DNA from: Plantago elongata
Taxonomy: Eukaryota > Streptophyta > Magnoliopsida > Lamiales > Plantaginaceae
Length of the DNA: 64,000 nucleotides
Assembly: GCA_036897095.1 (NCBI GenBank)
Contig: JAYMSP010000016.1
Location: 1-64,000, forward strand
Reading direction: 5' to 3'
A program made the position numbers and the translations under genes. Positions 11,505 to 23,455 of the stretch are shown piece after piece; the first letter of the stretch is position 1; each line of letters begins with the position of its first letter. The notes beneath the pieces are model-generated. The model saw only the letters and a program-made list of their open reading frames with translations, was not told where the DNA came from and searched no databases.

Positions 11505-12120
11505 GTGTTTGATGTTAACCTTGCACTTTTATTGTATACTAGAAAATTGTGCCTGTAGAAATTCACTTGTCAAATCAATGAATATCTCATATTTATACCT
11601 ACATAATTGTAAATTGAATTATTATATATATGATATAAGTTATCAAAAATATATATTTTGATGATTATTGTAGGTGGGAGTAGTAGGAGATGATATGCAA
11701 CTATCTTCTTCGTTTTTCTTTTCTTTTTAAACTTTATTTTATATATGAAATTTAAAGTTAAAATTGATTTAATTGGTCAAAATTAAATTGATTGATGTAA
11801 TATATTTTTGAGTAGTTTTTTTTTATAATAATAAAGATAAATATTATATAGACCATGAATGTTACATTAAACATTTAAAGTATTATGTTGTATAATGGTA
11901 TTGCGTAGTAACGAACAAACTCAACTGAAAACGTTTAATGTTCCTAATTATATATTGAAGAAAACTGGAGTATTTTATTGCTAGATCATGACATTGGTGC
12001 CAACATGATATTTATTCTGATTGTTAATAATGCTAACTCTGACATCATTTTCCCGAAAATTGAATGAGAAATAGACGGTAAAACACATTAAAAATTAATT
12101 GAAACAAACTTTGGCCAGCT
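11505..12120. other. AT-rich spacer, no gene seen
   Basis: Long A/T runs and no plausible coding frame. Nothing else supported. Confidence 0.5.
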
Positions 12121-12247
12121 CTACGTGATCCAGTCGTTAACCTAGGAAAGTCAACCATATTTTTTTTACTTTTATGCAGTTTCACAATAATAAATTAATT
12201 AAGTCGTACAGAATGGATCACTAAATCCATAAAAATAACCAAATGCC

Positions 12248-12293
12248 TCTTGATCAAGAGACGACTAATTAGCTTGTTCTCACTATATATATG
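12248..12293 (+). promoter_or_regulatory. Core promoter of GMC copy 2 with conserved palindrome
   Basis: The perfect palindrome TCTTGATCAAGA lies at 12248-12259, and a TATA-type run (TATATATATG) at 12284-12293. Both are in the same arrangement as upstream of copy 1, and a TATGCAGTTTCACA motif is also shared further upstream. Expression control by a palindrome-binding dimeric factor is inference. Confidence 0.5.
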
Positions 12294-12347
12294 TGCATGT
12301 ATCCATAAACGATGTAAGCTAATTAGAATTTATAAATCCTAGTGAAA

Positions 12348-14801
12348 ATGATGCAGAATAACTTTCTAATCAGAAGACTTTCTTTCCATCCTGCATTTGC
12401 TGGAATACTGCTAATCTTTCTTCGCTTCTGTTCAGCTGATGAAGGTACGTACATGTTTTGTTTTTCAAATTTTCAAGGTTATAGTAGTTGAGTAGGTCGC
12501 AAATGTCTTATGAGAATCCCGTGCAGCGGGCGAGCTATTGCATAGCCCAGCCCATGCCGGGCACTAGGTCAATTCCCGAGAAATAATTTTATGTATACAT
12601 CTAATTTAATTTTGATCGTTTAGCATGCTCTATTCTATAATAAAAAAAAAATTACGTTTCCAGTGATTTTTCCTTAATATATCGGCATACAAATAATGAT
12701 TTAAATACTTTGGATCTTATGATCGATAAATATGATTATTCCACATTTAAGTGAAGGTTGTGAATATAGTAGACATGTGGATATCGTTTTAGAATAATGA
12801 TTATAAACTGTACTACATTTTTGCAATAATTGGAAATGTCATATTCTATGAATTTACTTATGTTCATATTTATTAATTATGAGTTTTGAATATTGATTAT
12901 AACGATAATGATTTAACACATGGAAATATATTTTTCTTCGACTTCGCCCCTATCTTTTGCACTTTATATAATTTCACATTTATACACATGTTTGAACTTT
13001 TACACAAGGTAAATTTCTCTTGAATGCAGCTCCAAATTACAGTTTCGTGCAACAAGCCATATCGGCTCCTGCGGTGTCATACTACGACTATATCATCATC
13101 GGCGGTGGGACCGCAGGTTGCCCACTTGCCACGACACTCTCCCAAAATGCCACTGTGCTCCTCCTCGAGCGTGGGGGCTCCCCTTACAACAATCCTTACA
13201 CCAACCGCTCGGCCTTTGGTGTTGCCCTTTTGGACCCTTCCAGCTCCTCGCCAGCTCAACAATTTACCTCTGAAGATGGTGTAAGCAATGCACGTCCTCG
13301 CGTTCTAGGAGGTGGGACAACAATCAATGCCGGATTCTACTCACGTGCCGCTAACCAATACATTCATGAGGCTGGATGGGAGTGCAAGTTGGTAAATGAG
13401 TCGTATAAGTGGGTCGAAGATGTGTTAGTGTTCGAGCCACAAATAAGTCAGTGGCAGTCAGCTGTGAGAGACGGATTATTAGAGGCTGGGGTGACTCCTT
13501 ATAATGGTTTTACATATGACCATTTGGTTGGAACTAAGGTTGGTGGTACCATTTTCGACCGTGATGGTCAACGACATACTGCCGCAGATCTTTTAAAGTA
13601 TGCTAATCCGAAAGAACTTACGGTGTTGTTATATGCTTCTGTTGATAGAATCTTGTTCAAGAATCATCAAGAAGGTAAATGGTGTTTAGTTTAAAGGTGC
13701 AACAACAATCTACAAAAATCCTTTTAAATAATATAATTTAAGAGTAATTCATGGATAATGACAAAGAAAAGTCAACCGTAGTATTTGTTTCCTAACTAAT
13801 GATTGATTCAAACAGGAAAGAAGATGAGTCCATATGCTCATGGGGTGGTATTCAGAGACGCTTCTGGAATTACGCACGAAGCCTACATAAAGCATGGGTT
13901 AAACAATGAGATCATAGTATCGGCAGGTGCACTAGGAAGCCCACAACTTTTAATGTTAAGTGGTATTGGGCCAAAATCTAACCTTGAGGCCCATAACATT
14001 CCATTGGTTTTGGACCAACCTTTAGTAGGCCAAGGCATGTCCGACAACCCATTGAATGCTGTCTTTGTACCATCTCGGAGACAGGTTGAAGTTTCACTAG
14101 TTCAAGTGGTTGGAATCACTAACTTTGAAAGCTACATTGAAAGTATAAGCGGATTCAACTTTGCTGGTACAAATACAACTATCTCTGGTGGAATCATTGC
14201 TGAAAAGCTGGCGAGGCCAATTTCAAGAGGCCACTTGGAGCTAAAAACCAACAACCCGGATGATAATCCTTCAGTCACATTTAACTACTTCAAGGAGCCC
14301 CAAGACGTGCAAGTATGCGTAGACACGCTTAAAATCATAGAACATGTAATTGAATCGGAGGCATTTGGAGAGTTCAGATACGATAATCTTTCATTCACTC
14401 AACTCCTTAACATGACACCTAGTGCACTTGCTCTCCTTCTTCCTGGACCTATTAACACGTCAAACACATTGGAAGATTATTGTAAGAACACAGTGATGAC
14501 GATATGGCACTATCATGGGGGGTGCCAAGTTGGTCAAGTTGTTGATTCAGATTACAAGGTTATCGGAGTTGATGCATTGAGAGTTATTGATGGTTCAACT
14601 TTTGAAGCTTCTCCGGGAACAAATCCTCAAGCCACTGTCATGATGCTTGGGAGGTATGTATTTCTCTTAGTATTCATCTATGTTTTCGACCTTCTTTAGT
14701 TTTATGCAAATTAATTAATATGTTATTATTAATGTTATTTTTACAGGTATATGGGGGTGAAGATACTTGAGAAGAGGCTTGAAAACATGGAAACAAATTG
14801 A
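12348..14801 (+). CDS. GMC oxidoreductase (HOTHEAD/(R)-mandelonitrile lyase-like), copy 2, intact
   Basis: Flavoprotein of the glucose-methanol-choline family, 544 aa, from four exons: 12348-12444, 13030-13674, 13816-14653 and 14747-14801. All junctions are GT-AG and the phases close exactly. An N-terminal signal peptide (to about residue 30) predicts entry into the secretory pathway. The FAD-binding loop GGGTAG is at residues 57-62, preceded by SYYDYIII, and LGGGTTINAGFYS follows. The active-site WHYHGGCQVGQ has His479/His481, and the C-terminal block is SPGTNPQAT with Asn517, then MLGRYMGVKI. In Prunus mandelonitrile lyases the second catalytic position is a His (in an ASHPQ context); here it is Asn, as in HOTHEAD-type plant proteins. 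An alcohol/hydroxy-fatty-acid oxidase role is therefore at least as likely as cyanohydrin lyase activity, and the substrate is unknown. It is the only intact member of the three-copy array. An alternative start is the adjacent ATG at 12351. Confidence 0.9.
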
Positions 14802-15138
14802 GCAGATGGTGCTTGTTTGAGATAGAACGTGAATTGAATTTGTCGGATGAATAATTCTATGAATAATAGCAGATATATCTGCACATAATCTTAAAAGAGA
14901 TGTATTATGAAAGACTCGAGAAACAGAGTGATCTAAATAATATCAGTAATGTTTTAAGAGTGTATAATTTATATCATTTTTATATATGTATATGTATATC
15001 AATTATACTCTTTGTAAAACTCCTATTGTTTTTTGTTATAACAATTGTTTATACGTCTCTTCATAATACCTCTCTACCCCCTCTATATTAGTAAAAGTAT
15101 TGCTTTTCATTCTCACTTTAATCTCTACTTATATAATA
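14802..15138. other. 3' region of GMC copy 2
   Basis: Probable 3' UTR followed by AT-rich spacer. No separate gene seen. Confidence 0.5.
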
Positions 15139-15215
15139 CTCCCTCTGTCCCGAATTGTTTGTCCTACGGGACGAGACATAAGTTTTTATGTAAGTAATTA
15201 AGTAATGTAAGTTGA
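15139..15215. mobile_element. Stowaway (Tc1/mariner) MITE end, truncated
   Basis: TA followed by CTCCCTCTGTCCCGAATTGT matches the highly conserved Stowaway terminal repeat (CTCCCTCCGTCCC type). The sequence continues with a typical TTGTCCTACGGGACGAGACA. No matching inverted end (GGGACNGAGGGAG) is found nearby, so only one end survives. The right limit given is arbitrary. Confidence 0.6.
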
Positions 15216-15289
15216 ACTTTTCTATTCTCAGATCACCTTCGTACCGACCTGAATATAGAGGGTGATAACACATAGTCTTATGATATGAA

Positions 15290-15500
15290 GATCACACTTA
15301 GATCAGTAACTAAGCACATCTGTCTAGTATATTCAGGTAGATATTCCCAATAACTAGTAGAAGTGCAGACAAACAAGCATATAGATTATAGACAGTTGAC
15401 TTGAGCCAAGAAAACCAACATTTAGAAGGGAGCAATTTAATGTGACTTTAGATTAGTAAGGAAACAACTTGAAAGAATCAACATCAAAATCAATCCATAA
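15290..15500. repeat. Spacer shared with the region between GMC copy 3 and NLR1
   Basis: The stretch with AGGTAGATATTCCCAATAACTA, then ATGTGACTTTAGATTAGTAAGGAAACAA, aligns with 23305-23400 (GGTAGATATTCCCAAGAACT, then ATGACTTCAGATCAGTAAAGAAACAA). At 23.4 kb this spacer leads straight into the 3' end of an NLR gene. Here the corresponding NLR relic is displaced to 18.8 kb. Confidence 0.6.
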
Positions 15501-16990
15501 CATAACATATTAAAAGGAAATCCACTCTAGCAATTTCAGGGGTGAACATAACATTAATTATATGAAATTAATGACCATTCCTATTAGTTGTTAGAAATTT
15601 AAATTTGATATGTTGAATATGGAACACTTTAATTTGTTAAGATTAAATATACCGTATAATTGTACGTCATTATATATTTTTAGTAAGTTGACTCAATATA
15701 TAATTTGTATTTATTCTCATATATATTTATTTACAGAAGTTCAAAAAATATTCTGAACATATATATAGATTCACTGCGAGAAGAAGAATTCATATACATC
15801 AGATTTGAGTATTTTATTAATTAATTAAATTATTTATTTATTAAAATATTATTTTTTTTAAATGACAAAAAAATTGAAATAATGAAAATTAAAACCAGAA
15901 TATTTTTAAATAATAAAAAATATTCTCTATTTATCAAAGAAATCAATACTTATTTAGGAATTAGGTATACAGTTATGAATGCGTCACTTTAAATAGTAAC
16001 AATAAATTGCACATTGAATCAAATAAAAATTATTACCTTTTCAACATTTATGTAAATTCTAACACATTTTATACTTTCACTTAATATTTAAATATTACCT
16101 CCTATTCTAGCTTATATATTTACTATATGCAACACTTTTAATATGAATTTGACTTTATATATAAAGAGTTTGTTACGATTTTGTAAATCTATATACTTTA
16201 TTGGATTATTAATGCACTGCTGATATACTTTAATTTTATTTCTGATTTTTTTCATGATCATTGATTTTAACTATATTAATTTGAAAATATATTCTAGAAG
16301 TATTAGTTTTTTCAGCAATAGGTACCCGGTTAATATAATTTTCTCTTTTTACATATAACAATATCTTTGCATTTATTCCAATGGGTTGGAAATAGAGAAT
16401 GAAATTAGTAAATAAAAATGTCCTTATTACTTTAATATGTGTTGCTAAAATGATCATAAAATTGGAACATTGTTGCCAAAAGAAATACAAACTCCAAAAT
16501 TTTGTTAGTGTAACATATATGACACTGAACACGAAAGTGACAACATAATTAATGCTCTCACTGCAATTTTTTTTAACTACTACACTTAATTTCATGCTTT
16601 TTCACATATTTTGTTTAAATTAAAAAATATTTGGTATACATCATTTAGTACTCACTAGAATTATAGATGCTCGACGGGAAATATATATTTTAATTATCGT
16701 AAAGCCAAACCAATTCAGCTGGTTTGGAAACTGATTTTGCAACACTCATAAAAAAAATCATGGTTAAAGAGAACAATCCATTTGCAAAACTATACAAGAT
16801 GGACATACATCACATCTCCCTTGATAATGCTCATGAGGTAGGCCTTCGACTTATTGCATGACGTATGGTGATGGACGAACTTACAATTTGCATTGCATTA
16901 AAAGTGATTCCTTCGTGGAGGGTGATGAGTGATGAAACTTACATGCAAAAAATCATTTTATGGTTGAGAGTAACCTTCTTTTATAATCCC
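15501..16990. other. AT-rich DNA, no gene seen
   Basis: Strongly AT-rich with no credible frame. The 119-codon - strand frame at 16236-16595 is low-complexity AT translation without homology that I can recognise. This is probably part of the insertion that separates the shared spacer (15.3-15.5 kb) from the NLR relic (18.8 kb). Confidence 0.5.
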
Positions 16991-17079
16991 CTACTTTTCG
17001 TCCATGTGGAAGACGGATAGTATCCAGATATTCATATAAGTATTGAAATAAAGATGTCAAATTCTATTCTATGGAGTTC

Positions 17080-18190
17080 TTAAATTCCCGGATACAATAT
17101 AAGAAGAATGAAGGTGATCAACTCAGAATACATCATTTACTACAATTCGTTGTTGATTCTAGAGGAGATATTATATTTTAAGGACTTTGTGCTATGTTTT
17201 GAGAGTAAAAGAGATATACGTTCTTCTAGTGGCTTCCATCGGTATCATATTATTGCTACTTACAAGGGTAGAACTGATCATTCAAGATATTAAATACAAT
17301 TACATTTATAGTCGGTATGCAGTAAGATTAAGTCTGATTCTGATGCAACGTGTCTACTCAAAGGAACAAAGCATATTTTATGGGACGAGACTAAAGTGAT
17401 GAATATGCATTGTATTGAAGCACTTGATATGAGTTCAAGGGATTTTATGCATCGACTAGCCACACCATTTGGAAGTTTGGTTATTATATTGAATGGATAC
17501 TTTTAAACAAATACTGAAAGTGGTTCCGAGATCTGACATTCTTAATACAACAATATGCTCATCCAAAATATGAGATTCATGTGTGGTTCTCAGACTTACA
17601 AAGAACATGCGACTTCAGGTAACTAAATATTTGTTGGTATTTTTATTTTAGTAATATATGTTTCTTTCTTTATATTATGTGAAGTGTGATTTGATTTTTA
17701 TTTTAGGCCGGTATGTTAAAGTTGAGATTCATGAGATAAGATAATTCGCAAAGTGGATACTACAGTTTGGTGATAAGGCCAATGAGGCTGATATTAGGAT
17801 GCAAGAAAACATTCTTTTTCAAGAAGTGTGTGATCATATTTCTACAAATATAAAAATCGCATATTCTACTTGAGAAGTAAGTTTAAACCTGATTCCGATG
17901 TATCATGTCTACTCAATAAAATGAACTTATTATATAGAACGAGGCTATAGTTACCAAATTCATTGTTTTGAAGTGCATTATAGGAATTTTAGATATGTCA
18001 TGCACCGACTAGCCACACCATTCGATGACTTAGTTATATTAATTGACGGAGAGTTTAGATAGGTACCACAATTGATTCAGCGAGGGTCTATATTTAACAT
18101 TGTTAATACATCAATATGCTCATTCAAAATATGAGATTCATTGAGTTGCTCAGAGTTTCAAAGAGCATGTGATTCAGGTAACTAAGGCCC
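17080..18190 (+). mobile_element. Helitron PIF1-like helicase relic, partly duplicated
   Basis: Several frames carry diagnostic pieces of the Helitron RepHel helicase in order. RTLCYVLRVKEIYVLLVAS matches the segment after the P-loop, and GRTDHSRY matches GGRTAHSRF. HILWDETKVMNMHCIEAL is the Walker-B region (usually IIWDEAPMM...). Then come MHRLATPFGSLVII, VVPRSDILNTTICSS and VVLRLTKNMRLQ, followed by an intron-like gap and EIR.FAKWILQFGDKANEAD. The P-loop itself is missing. A second, shorter copy of the Walker-B to LATPF to VNTSI segment follows at about 17880-18185. Many stops and frameshifts make this a long-dead relic. The Rep endonuclease and the Helitron ends were not found. Confidence 0.75.
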
Positions 18191-18780
18191 GGTTAAGTAT
18201 ATGATAATGCTTATATTGATCAAAATACCGAGTTGAAATATGCAACAAGTCTCATAAGTACTAATATTAGAAAGCATATATAGTTGGGGCTAATATAATA
18301 TTAGTAATATAAGAAATCGAAAAGGTTTCGCTCCAATTGTGATGGTAAACCCATTCGACAGATGAAGTTCCCTATCAATTTTGATAGACGATTTTCAATG
18401 ATATCTATTTTACTATCGCTATAAAGAAAAATCTTGAGAAATCTATCGCACACAAGTCGGCTTCTACACCCTCACACAGTCACACGTATTCAAACATGAT
18501 GTATTTAGTTTTCTATCAATAGATTGCGAGGAGAAAAAGATTTAATATATTTATATGCGACGACATATTAAAATATATGATACGACGTGTTCATTAACAT
18601 CGACATTTTATTATATGATAAATTAATTTCTTATTTTATACGATAAATTGGTAAAACGTTTCGCCTACAAGTATGTCGGGGTTTCAAGTCAACCCTTTAA
18701 ATTTTTTTTTTAAATTTTAACTATTGTTTTCATGCCCGTCGAGTATTGACGGGCCAATATATGAGAATACACAAAAATGT
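18191..18780. other. AT-rich spacer, no gene seen
   Basis: Nothing coding. It may be the remainder of the Helitron-derived insertion, but no CTRR-type hairpin end was identified. Confidence 0.4.
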
Positions 18781-18815
18781 GAAGGTCATGAACAAATAAC
18801 AATCCAACTACTAAA

Positions 18816-18960
18816 TCATTTATATCTTCCATAAGGACCATAACCATAAGCCAGTTCCATTGCCAAGCCACGCAAGGTCTCAGCTCTAGCTAAACTCCCC
18901 TAACCATAATTCGGTAAGAGCAATAAAATTCTGAAGCTCATCAGAATGGGAATCCCATTG
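18816..18960 (-). pseudogene. NLR 3'-end relic (terminal LRR)
   Basis: Read on the - strand from 18960, the sequence encodes QWDSHSDELQNFIALTELWL, which matches NWDSLPDQLQNFTALIELWL near the end of the NLR at 23456-27217. It continues GEFS...LAWLGN and ends GPYGRYK before a stop at 18816, like LSYGKYR-stop in that gene. The sequence just past the stop (AAGGTCATGAAC) also matches. About 200 bp present in the intact gene are missing between the two matching parts, and there are stop codons. This is a remnant of a CC-NLR that once sat beside GMC copy 2. Confidence 0.75.
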
Positions 18961-18989
18961 GGGAACTAATGAAGAAACCTTGCTGTCGT

Positions 18990-20252
18990 GTTTAATTCTT
19001 CATTTTTGTTAGCTTTGATTTTGTCTGAAGAACTGGAAATCGGTGTGCCCATATATTAGTAAGATTCATGACTGTAGTTTAGATATAGTTCCACTATAAA
19101 AATCTCCTCAACGGTCATATCAACTGATGAACATTAGAATTAGGCACTATATTACTTGGCTGATGGATTTATAAAACGTTTTTTATGGATCATTTTATTG
19201 TATTAGCAAGTGTATATACATGACTAGCTACTTATATGTTGGAACATGTGATTTTAGGTTTATGGGGAAAAGAGAATAAAAGACTGATTGGGATAGAACT
19301 TAAGTGGTCCTTTTTAATTAAAATTGATTTTTTTTTATAAAATATTCAATTTGAATGGGAAATTGACCGTTCCAGTAGTATGACAAACAACTTGCACAAA
19401 TATAAATAGAAAAATGGCCACTCTAACGATATATTTTTAATATTTTGTAACAACCAAACGACTTGCACGAATACATCAACTATAGTGATACTAGTACCCC
19501 ATACTCAAAGTCCCAGGAAAGTTCCCAACGAGATGAATGTAATTTTCAGAATCCGATGGATCCTGGAATATACCGGTCTAGTTCGGGATGGGTTGCGATA
19601 GTTTATTATCTTCAATTTTTTTATAGGTGAAGTTCAAAATTGAAGGGTATCACTCGATTAATTTATATTCATGTATTTTAAGAGATTGTTACAATAGTAG
19701 TATGAGATTGAATATTATCTTTCTTGTTTGACTTTGAGGATGATTGGAATAAAATTATGATTGCTCTAGAATGTTTGATTTGGATTGATGATCTTGTTAG
19801 AATTGCCAGACAGTGACCTCCGAACCAATTAAACTGTTAGAATAGTCCTTTAATGTCATTTAGAATGTATGATTGGGACTGATTAATTCTCTTGTTAGAA
19901 CTTAGAAATACATTGTTAATATGCTAATTTCTCAGCCTAACAAATTGTGATTTGCTAGTCCAATTAAACTCTCTTTATGCCTTTGATTATCACAGGAAAG
20001 CCGATTTGCCGCAAGGGACCTAATTTCACTATACTAGCTAGAAATTCAACAAGGCAGTCCATGTTGTCTATTGGTACGGTGTGAACTAATGGCAAAATGT
20101 AGACCAACCTTACTTTACTATAACAACCTGAACTACTAATTTGTCCAGTCAAGAAGGTACATAATAGTACGTCTGCCCCCAGAATATGATTTTTTTATAT
20201 AAATAATATTGTAGATAGAAATTCAAATCTTGGCTCCCCTTTTGTAGTTCGG
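18990..20252. other. Spacer, no gene seen
   Basis: AT-rich, with several short frames and no recognisable protein. The - strand 62-codon frame at 19964-20152 resembles nothing I know. Confidence 0.45.
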
Positions 20253-20255
20253 TAA

Positions 20256-20736
20256 GACTGTCAGCTGTGGAGACCGCGAAAATCTGTCGTCTCGCGAGCG
20301 GTTGCGAAGCAACCGATGTCGCCACGACCAATTTTCCTACTGTGGCGACCGGTCGCCGTAATTTTTTATTTTTTTAATTTTTATTTATAGTTATATTAAT
20401 GCAATATTGAAAATTTAGAGCGAAAATAGATATTTTTATTGAAAATACGAGTAGAATAGTGAAACAGTACAAAATACGAACGTATACGATGACATTTAAT
20501 GTATGAGAAATAATATACACGACGGTATAATTTTTATATTTTTTAAATAATAAAATACTAAGAAAAAGAAGAAAATAAAAAAAGAACAAAAACAGGTAAC
20601 TCGATCGGTCGCTGCCTCGCTGGACAGCCGATCGAGTTATCTCCTCCCCACAATCGGTGATCGACTGGTCACAGTGCATGAGAATTGGTCGTGGAGCCAC
20701 GACCAATTCCCCACGACTGCATCACGGTGTGCAGTC
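20256..20736 (-). mobile_element. PIF/Harbinger-like MITE, copy B, TAA target duplication
   Basis: The element begins GACTGTCAGCTGTGG and ends ...CACGGTGTGCAGTC (complement GACTGCACACCGTG). It is bounded by TAA at 20253-20255 and 20737-20739, the classic 3-bp target duplication. Its core matches copy A (10720-11218) in reverse orientation. GC-rich subterminal palindromes (GGTTGCGAAGCAACC; CGTGGAGCCACG) flank the AT-rich core. It sits about 100 bp upstream of the surviving exon 2 of GMC copy 3, where exon 1 would be expected. Confidence 0.65.
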
Positions 20737-20837
20737 TAACCAATGAATGTCTTTTCATAATATCATTCACTTCATAAATATAATTTGACAAACTCTATTC
20801 AAACTTATAACTGACATGAAATTATTTTCATATGCAG

Positions 20838-22604
20838 CTCCAAGCTACAGTTTCATGCGACAAGCCACATCTGCACCATTGGTCTCATACTATGATTATA
20901 TTATCATTGGTGGTGAGACTGCAGGTTGCCCCCTTGCCACCACACTTTCCCAGAACGCCAATGTGCTCCTCCTCGAGCGTGGTGGCTCCCCCTACAGTAG
21001 CCCTTACACCAACCTCTCCTTGGTGTTGCCCTCATTGACCCTTCTAGCTCCTCACTAGCTCAACAATTTACGTCTGAAGACGGTGTAAACAATGCACGTG
21101 CTCGAGTGCTAGGAGGTAGGACCTCAATAAATGTCGGGTTCTACTCACATGCTGCTAATCGATACATTAGTGAGGCTGGATGGGAATGCAAGTTGGTGAA
21201 TGAGTCGTATAAGTGGGTCGAAGATGAGTTAGTATTCAAGCCATCGATGAACCTATGACAATCGGATTGTTAGAGGCTGGTGACTCCTTATAATGGTTTT
21301 ACATATGACCATTTAGTTGGAACTAAGGTTGGTGGTACCGTTTTCGACCGTGATGGTCAACGGCAAACTACTACAGATCTCTTAAAGTATGCTAATTCGA
21401 AAGAAGTTACTGTGTTGTTATATGCTTCCGTTGATGAATCTTGTTCAAGAATCATCATCAAAGTAAATAGTGTTTAGTTTAAAGGTTCATCGATAATTTA
21501 TCCAATCTTTTTAAATTTTATTATCCAGGAGTAATTCATGGATAAAAATAACAAAAGTCAAATGGATTAATTTGTATTTGTTTTCTAACTAATGATTGGT
21601 GCAAATAGGAAAGAAGAAGAGGCCATATGCTCATGGGGTGGTATTAAAGACGCCTCTGGAGTTAGGCACAAAGCCTACTTAAAGCATGTTTTAAAATTTA
21701 AATAATGAGATCTTTGTATCATTACGGTACTAGAAAGCCCGCAACTTTTAGTTTTGAGTGGTATTGGGCCAAAATCTAACCTCAAGGCACATAACCCTCC
21801 ATTGGTTTTGGATAATCTTTAGTGGGCAAAGACATGTCTGAAAACCCACTAAATGTTATCTCCGTACCTTCTCAAAGACTGGTAGAATTTTAACTAGTTC
21901 AAGTGGCGGGAATCACCAACTCTGAAAGTTACATTAAAACTATAAGTGAATTTAACTTTGCCGGTACTAATACCACTATACCCGGTGGAATCATTTTAGA
22001 AAAGTTAGCGAGGCCAGTCTCGAGAGCCCATTTTGGAGCAAAAAACTAACAACCCAGATGATAACCCATTGGTCACGTTTAACTACTTCAAGGAGCCGAG
22101 ACGGTCAAGTATACGTAGCCACTCTTAAAGTTATTGAGCATGTAATTGAATCAGAGGCATTTGGAGAGTTCAGATACAATAATCTTTCTTTCTCTTAGCT
22201 CCTTGACATGACACCTAGTGCCCTTGCGCTCCTTTTTCCTGGACATGTAAATGCGTCAAACACACTGGAAGAGTATTGTAGAAACACGGTGATGACAATG
22301 TGGCATTATCATGGGGGGTGCCAAGTTAGTCGAGTTGTTGATTCGAATTACAAGGTTATCGGAGTGGATGCTTTGAGAGTTATTGATGGTTCGACTTTTG
22401 AAGATTCTCCAGGAACAAATCCTCAGGCCACTATTATGATGCTTAGGAGGGGGAGGTATGTATTTTCTTTTAGTTACCATCATTAATTTTTCTAGCTTCT
22501 TCACTTAATGTAGATTTATAAACAACTTTAATTGTTGAATATTTTGCAGGTATATGGGGGTGAAAATACTTCAGAAGAGGCTTGAAAACATGGAAGCAAA
22601 TTGA
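20838..22604 (+). pseudogene. GMC oxidoreductase (HOTHEAD/MDL-like), copy 3, decayed
   Basis: The exon 2 equivalent starts at 20838 after a TGCAG acceptor. Exon 3 spans about 21610-22455 and exon 4 22550-22604. No exon 1 or signal peptide was found upstream, where a MITE now lies. The FAD loop reads IIIGGETAGCPLA, so one invariant Gly of GGG has become Glu. A small deletion near 21015-21020 and further losses near 21240-21280 break exon 2. Exon 3 has many indels and stops between 21640 and 22200, but the end (MTMWHYHGGCQV, GTNPQAT, YMGVKIL) is still clean. It is clearly older than copy 1 and not functional. Confidence 0.9.
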
Positions 22605-22629
22605 ATATATGTCTGATGAATAACTTTAT

Positions 22630-23265
22630 GAATTAGGGTAGATATATACCAACAAAATACATGTAAAGGCATTTCTTGCCATTCTTAATTTTATCTCTAC
22701 TTTTATTAACATCATCCTAAAGATTTTTTTCCCACATCCGCACTTACGACTAATCCGAACGATTGAGCATTTTAGTGGTCTTTAATGTTACTTGTACATT
22801 TTATCAGGAGTGTTGAATCTAGTACAAATTCATCAAACAAACATGTAAGAAGAGTTACACTCCAACTTGACGGTATGCAAGCCCCTTGGATCAGACATAG
22901 CCACATTGTATGATGTGATCGAATATAAGAACTTCAAAGATTCAACATAAAGTCCCAAAAGAAAATTAACATGTATGTTTCAGAACGGTTATATCAGAAC
23001 TCAAAATTCTGCACATTTCTCATATAACCACAGGATCATGAAACTCTGAAATTGTCATTTTCCTATTTTTGTATCGTCCTTCAAGCTAGATCATTGTCCT
23101 ACAAACTGAAATGCGTGCGGTTAGATTCAAAATGATAATTAAAACCAAACTAAGGCCGAGAGTGATTACTTCAACATAGAGTTCATTCGTATTTAATACT
23201 CTGCAGATATATAATCATCGACTTTGGGCAGTGCTTGCTCATACTAGATCACTTACATTCTAACA
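22630..23265. repeat. 3' flank shared with GMC copy 1
   Basis: This is the counterpart of 4590-5200. It continues into the 23305-23400 spacer shared with copy 2 and then reaches the 3' end of the first NLR gene, so the GMC and NLR genes are tail to tail about 0.85 kb apart. Confidence 0.7.
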
Positions 23266-23455
23266 ACAAAATCTAAACTAAGCACATAGTATGTCCATTA
23301 GATTCAGCTGGTAGATATTCCCAAGAACTAATAAAAAATGCAGAAAGGAACACAATATGACTTCAGATCAGTAAAGAAACAAGAAACTAGAAAGAATAAA
23401 AATTTATGTAGAGATGAAAATGCTCACAATATGAGGTCATGAACTGTGAGCCAAA

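Noticed and set aside
16236-16595. 119-codon - strand frame
   Set aside because: Biased AT-rich composition, no motif, and it lies in probable insertion DNA.
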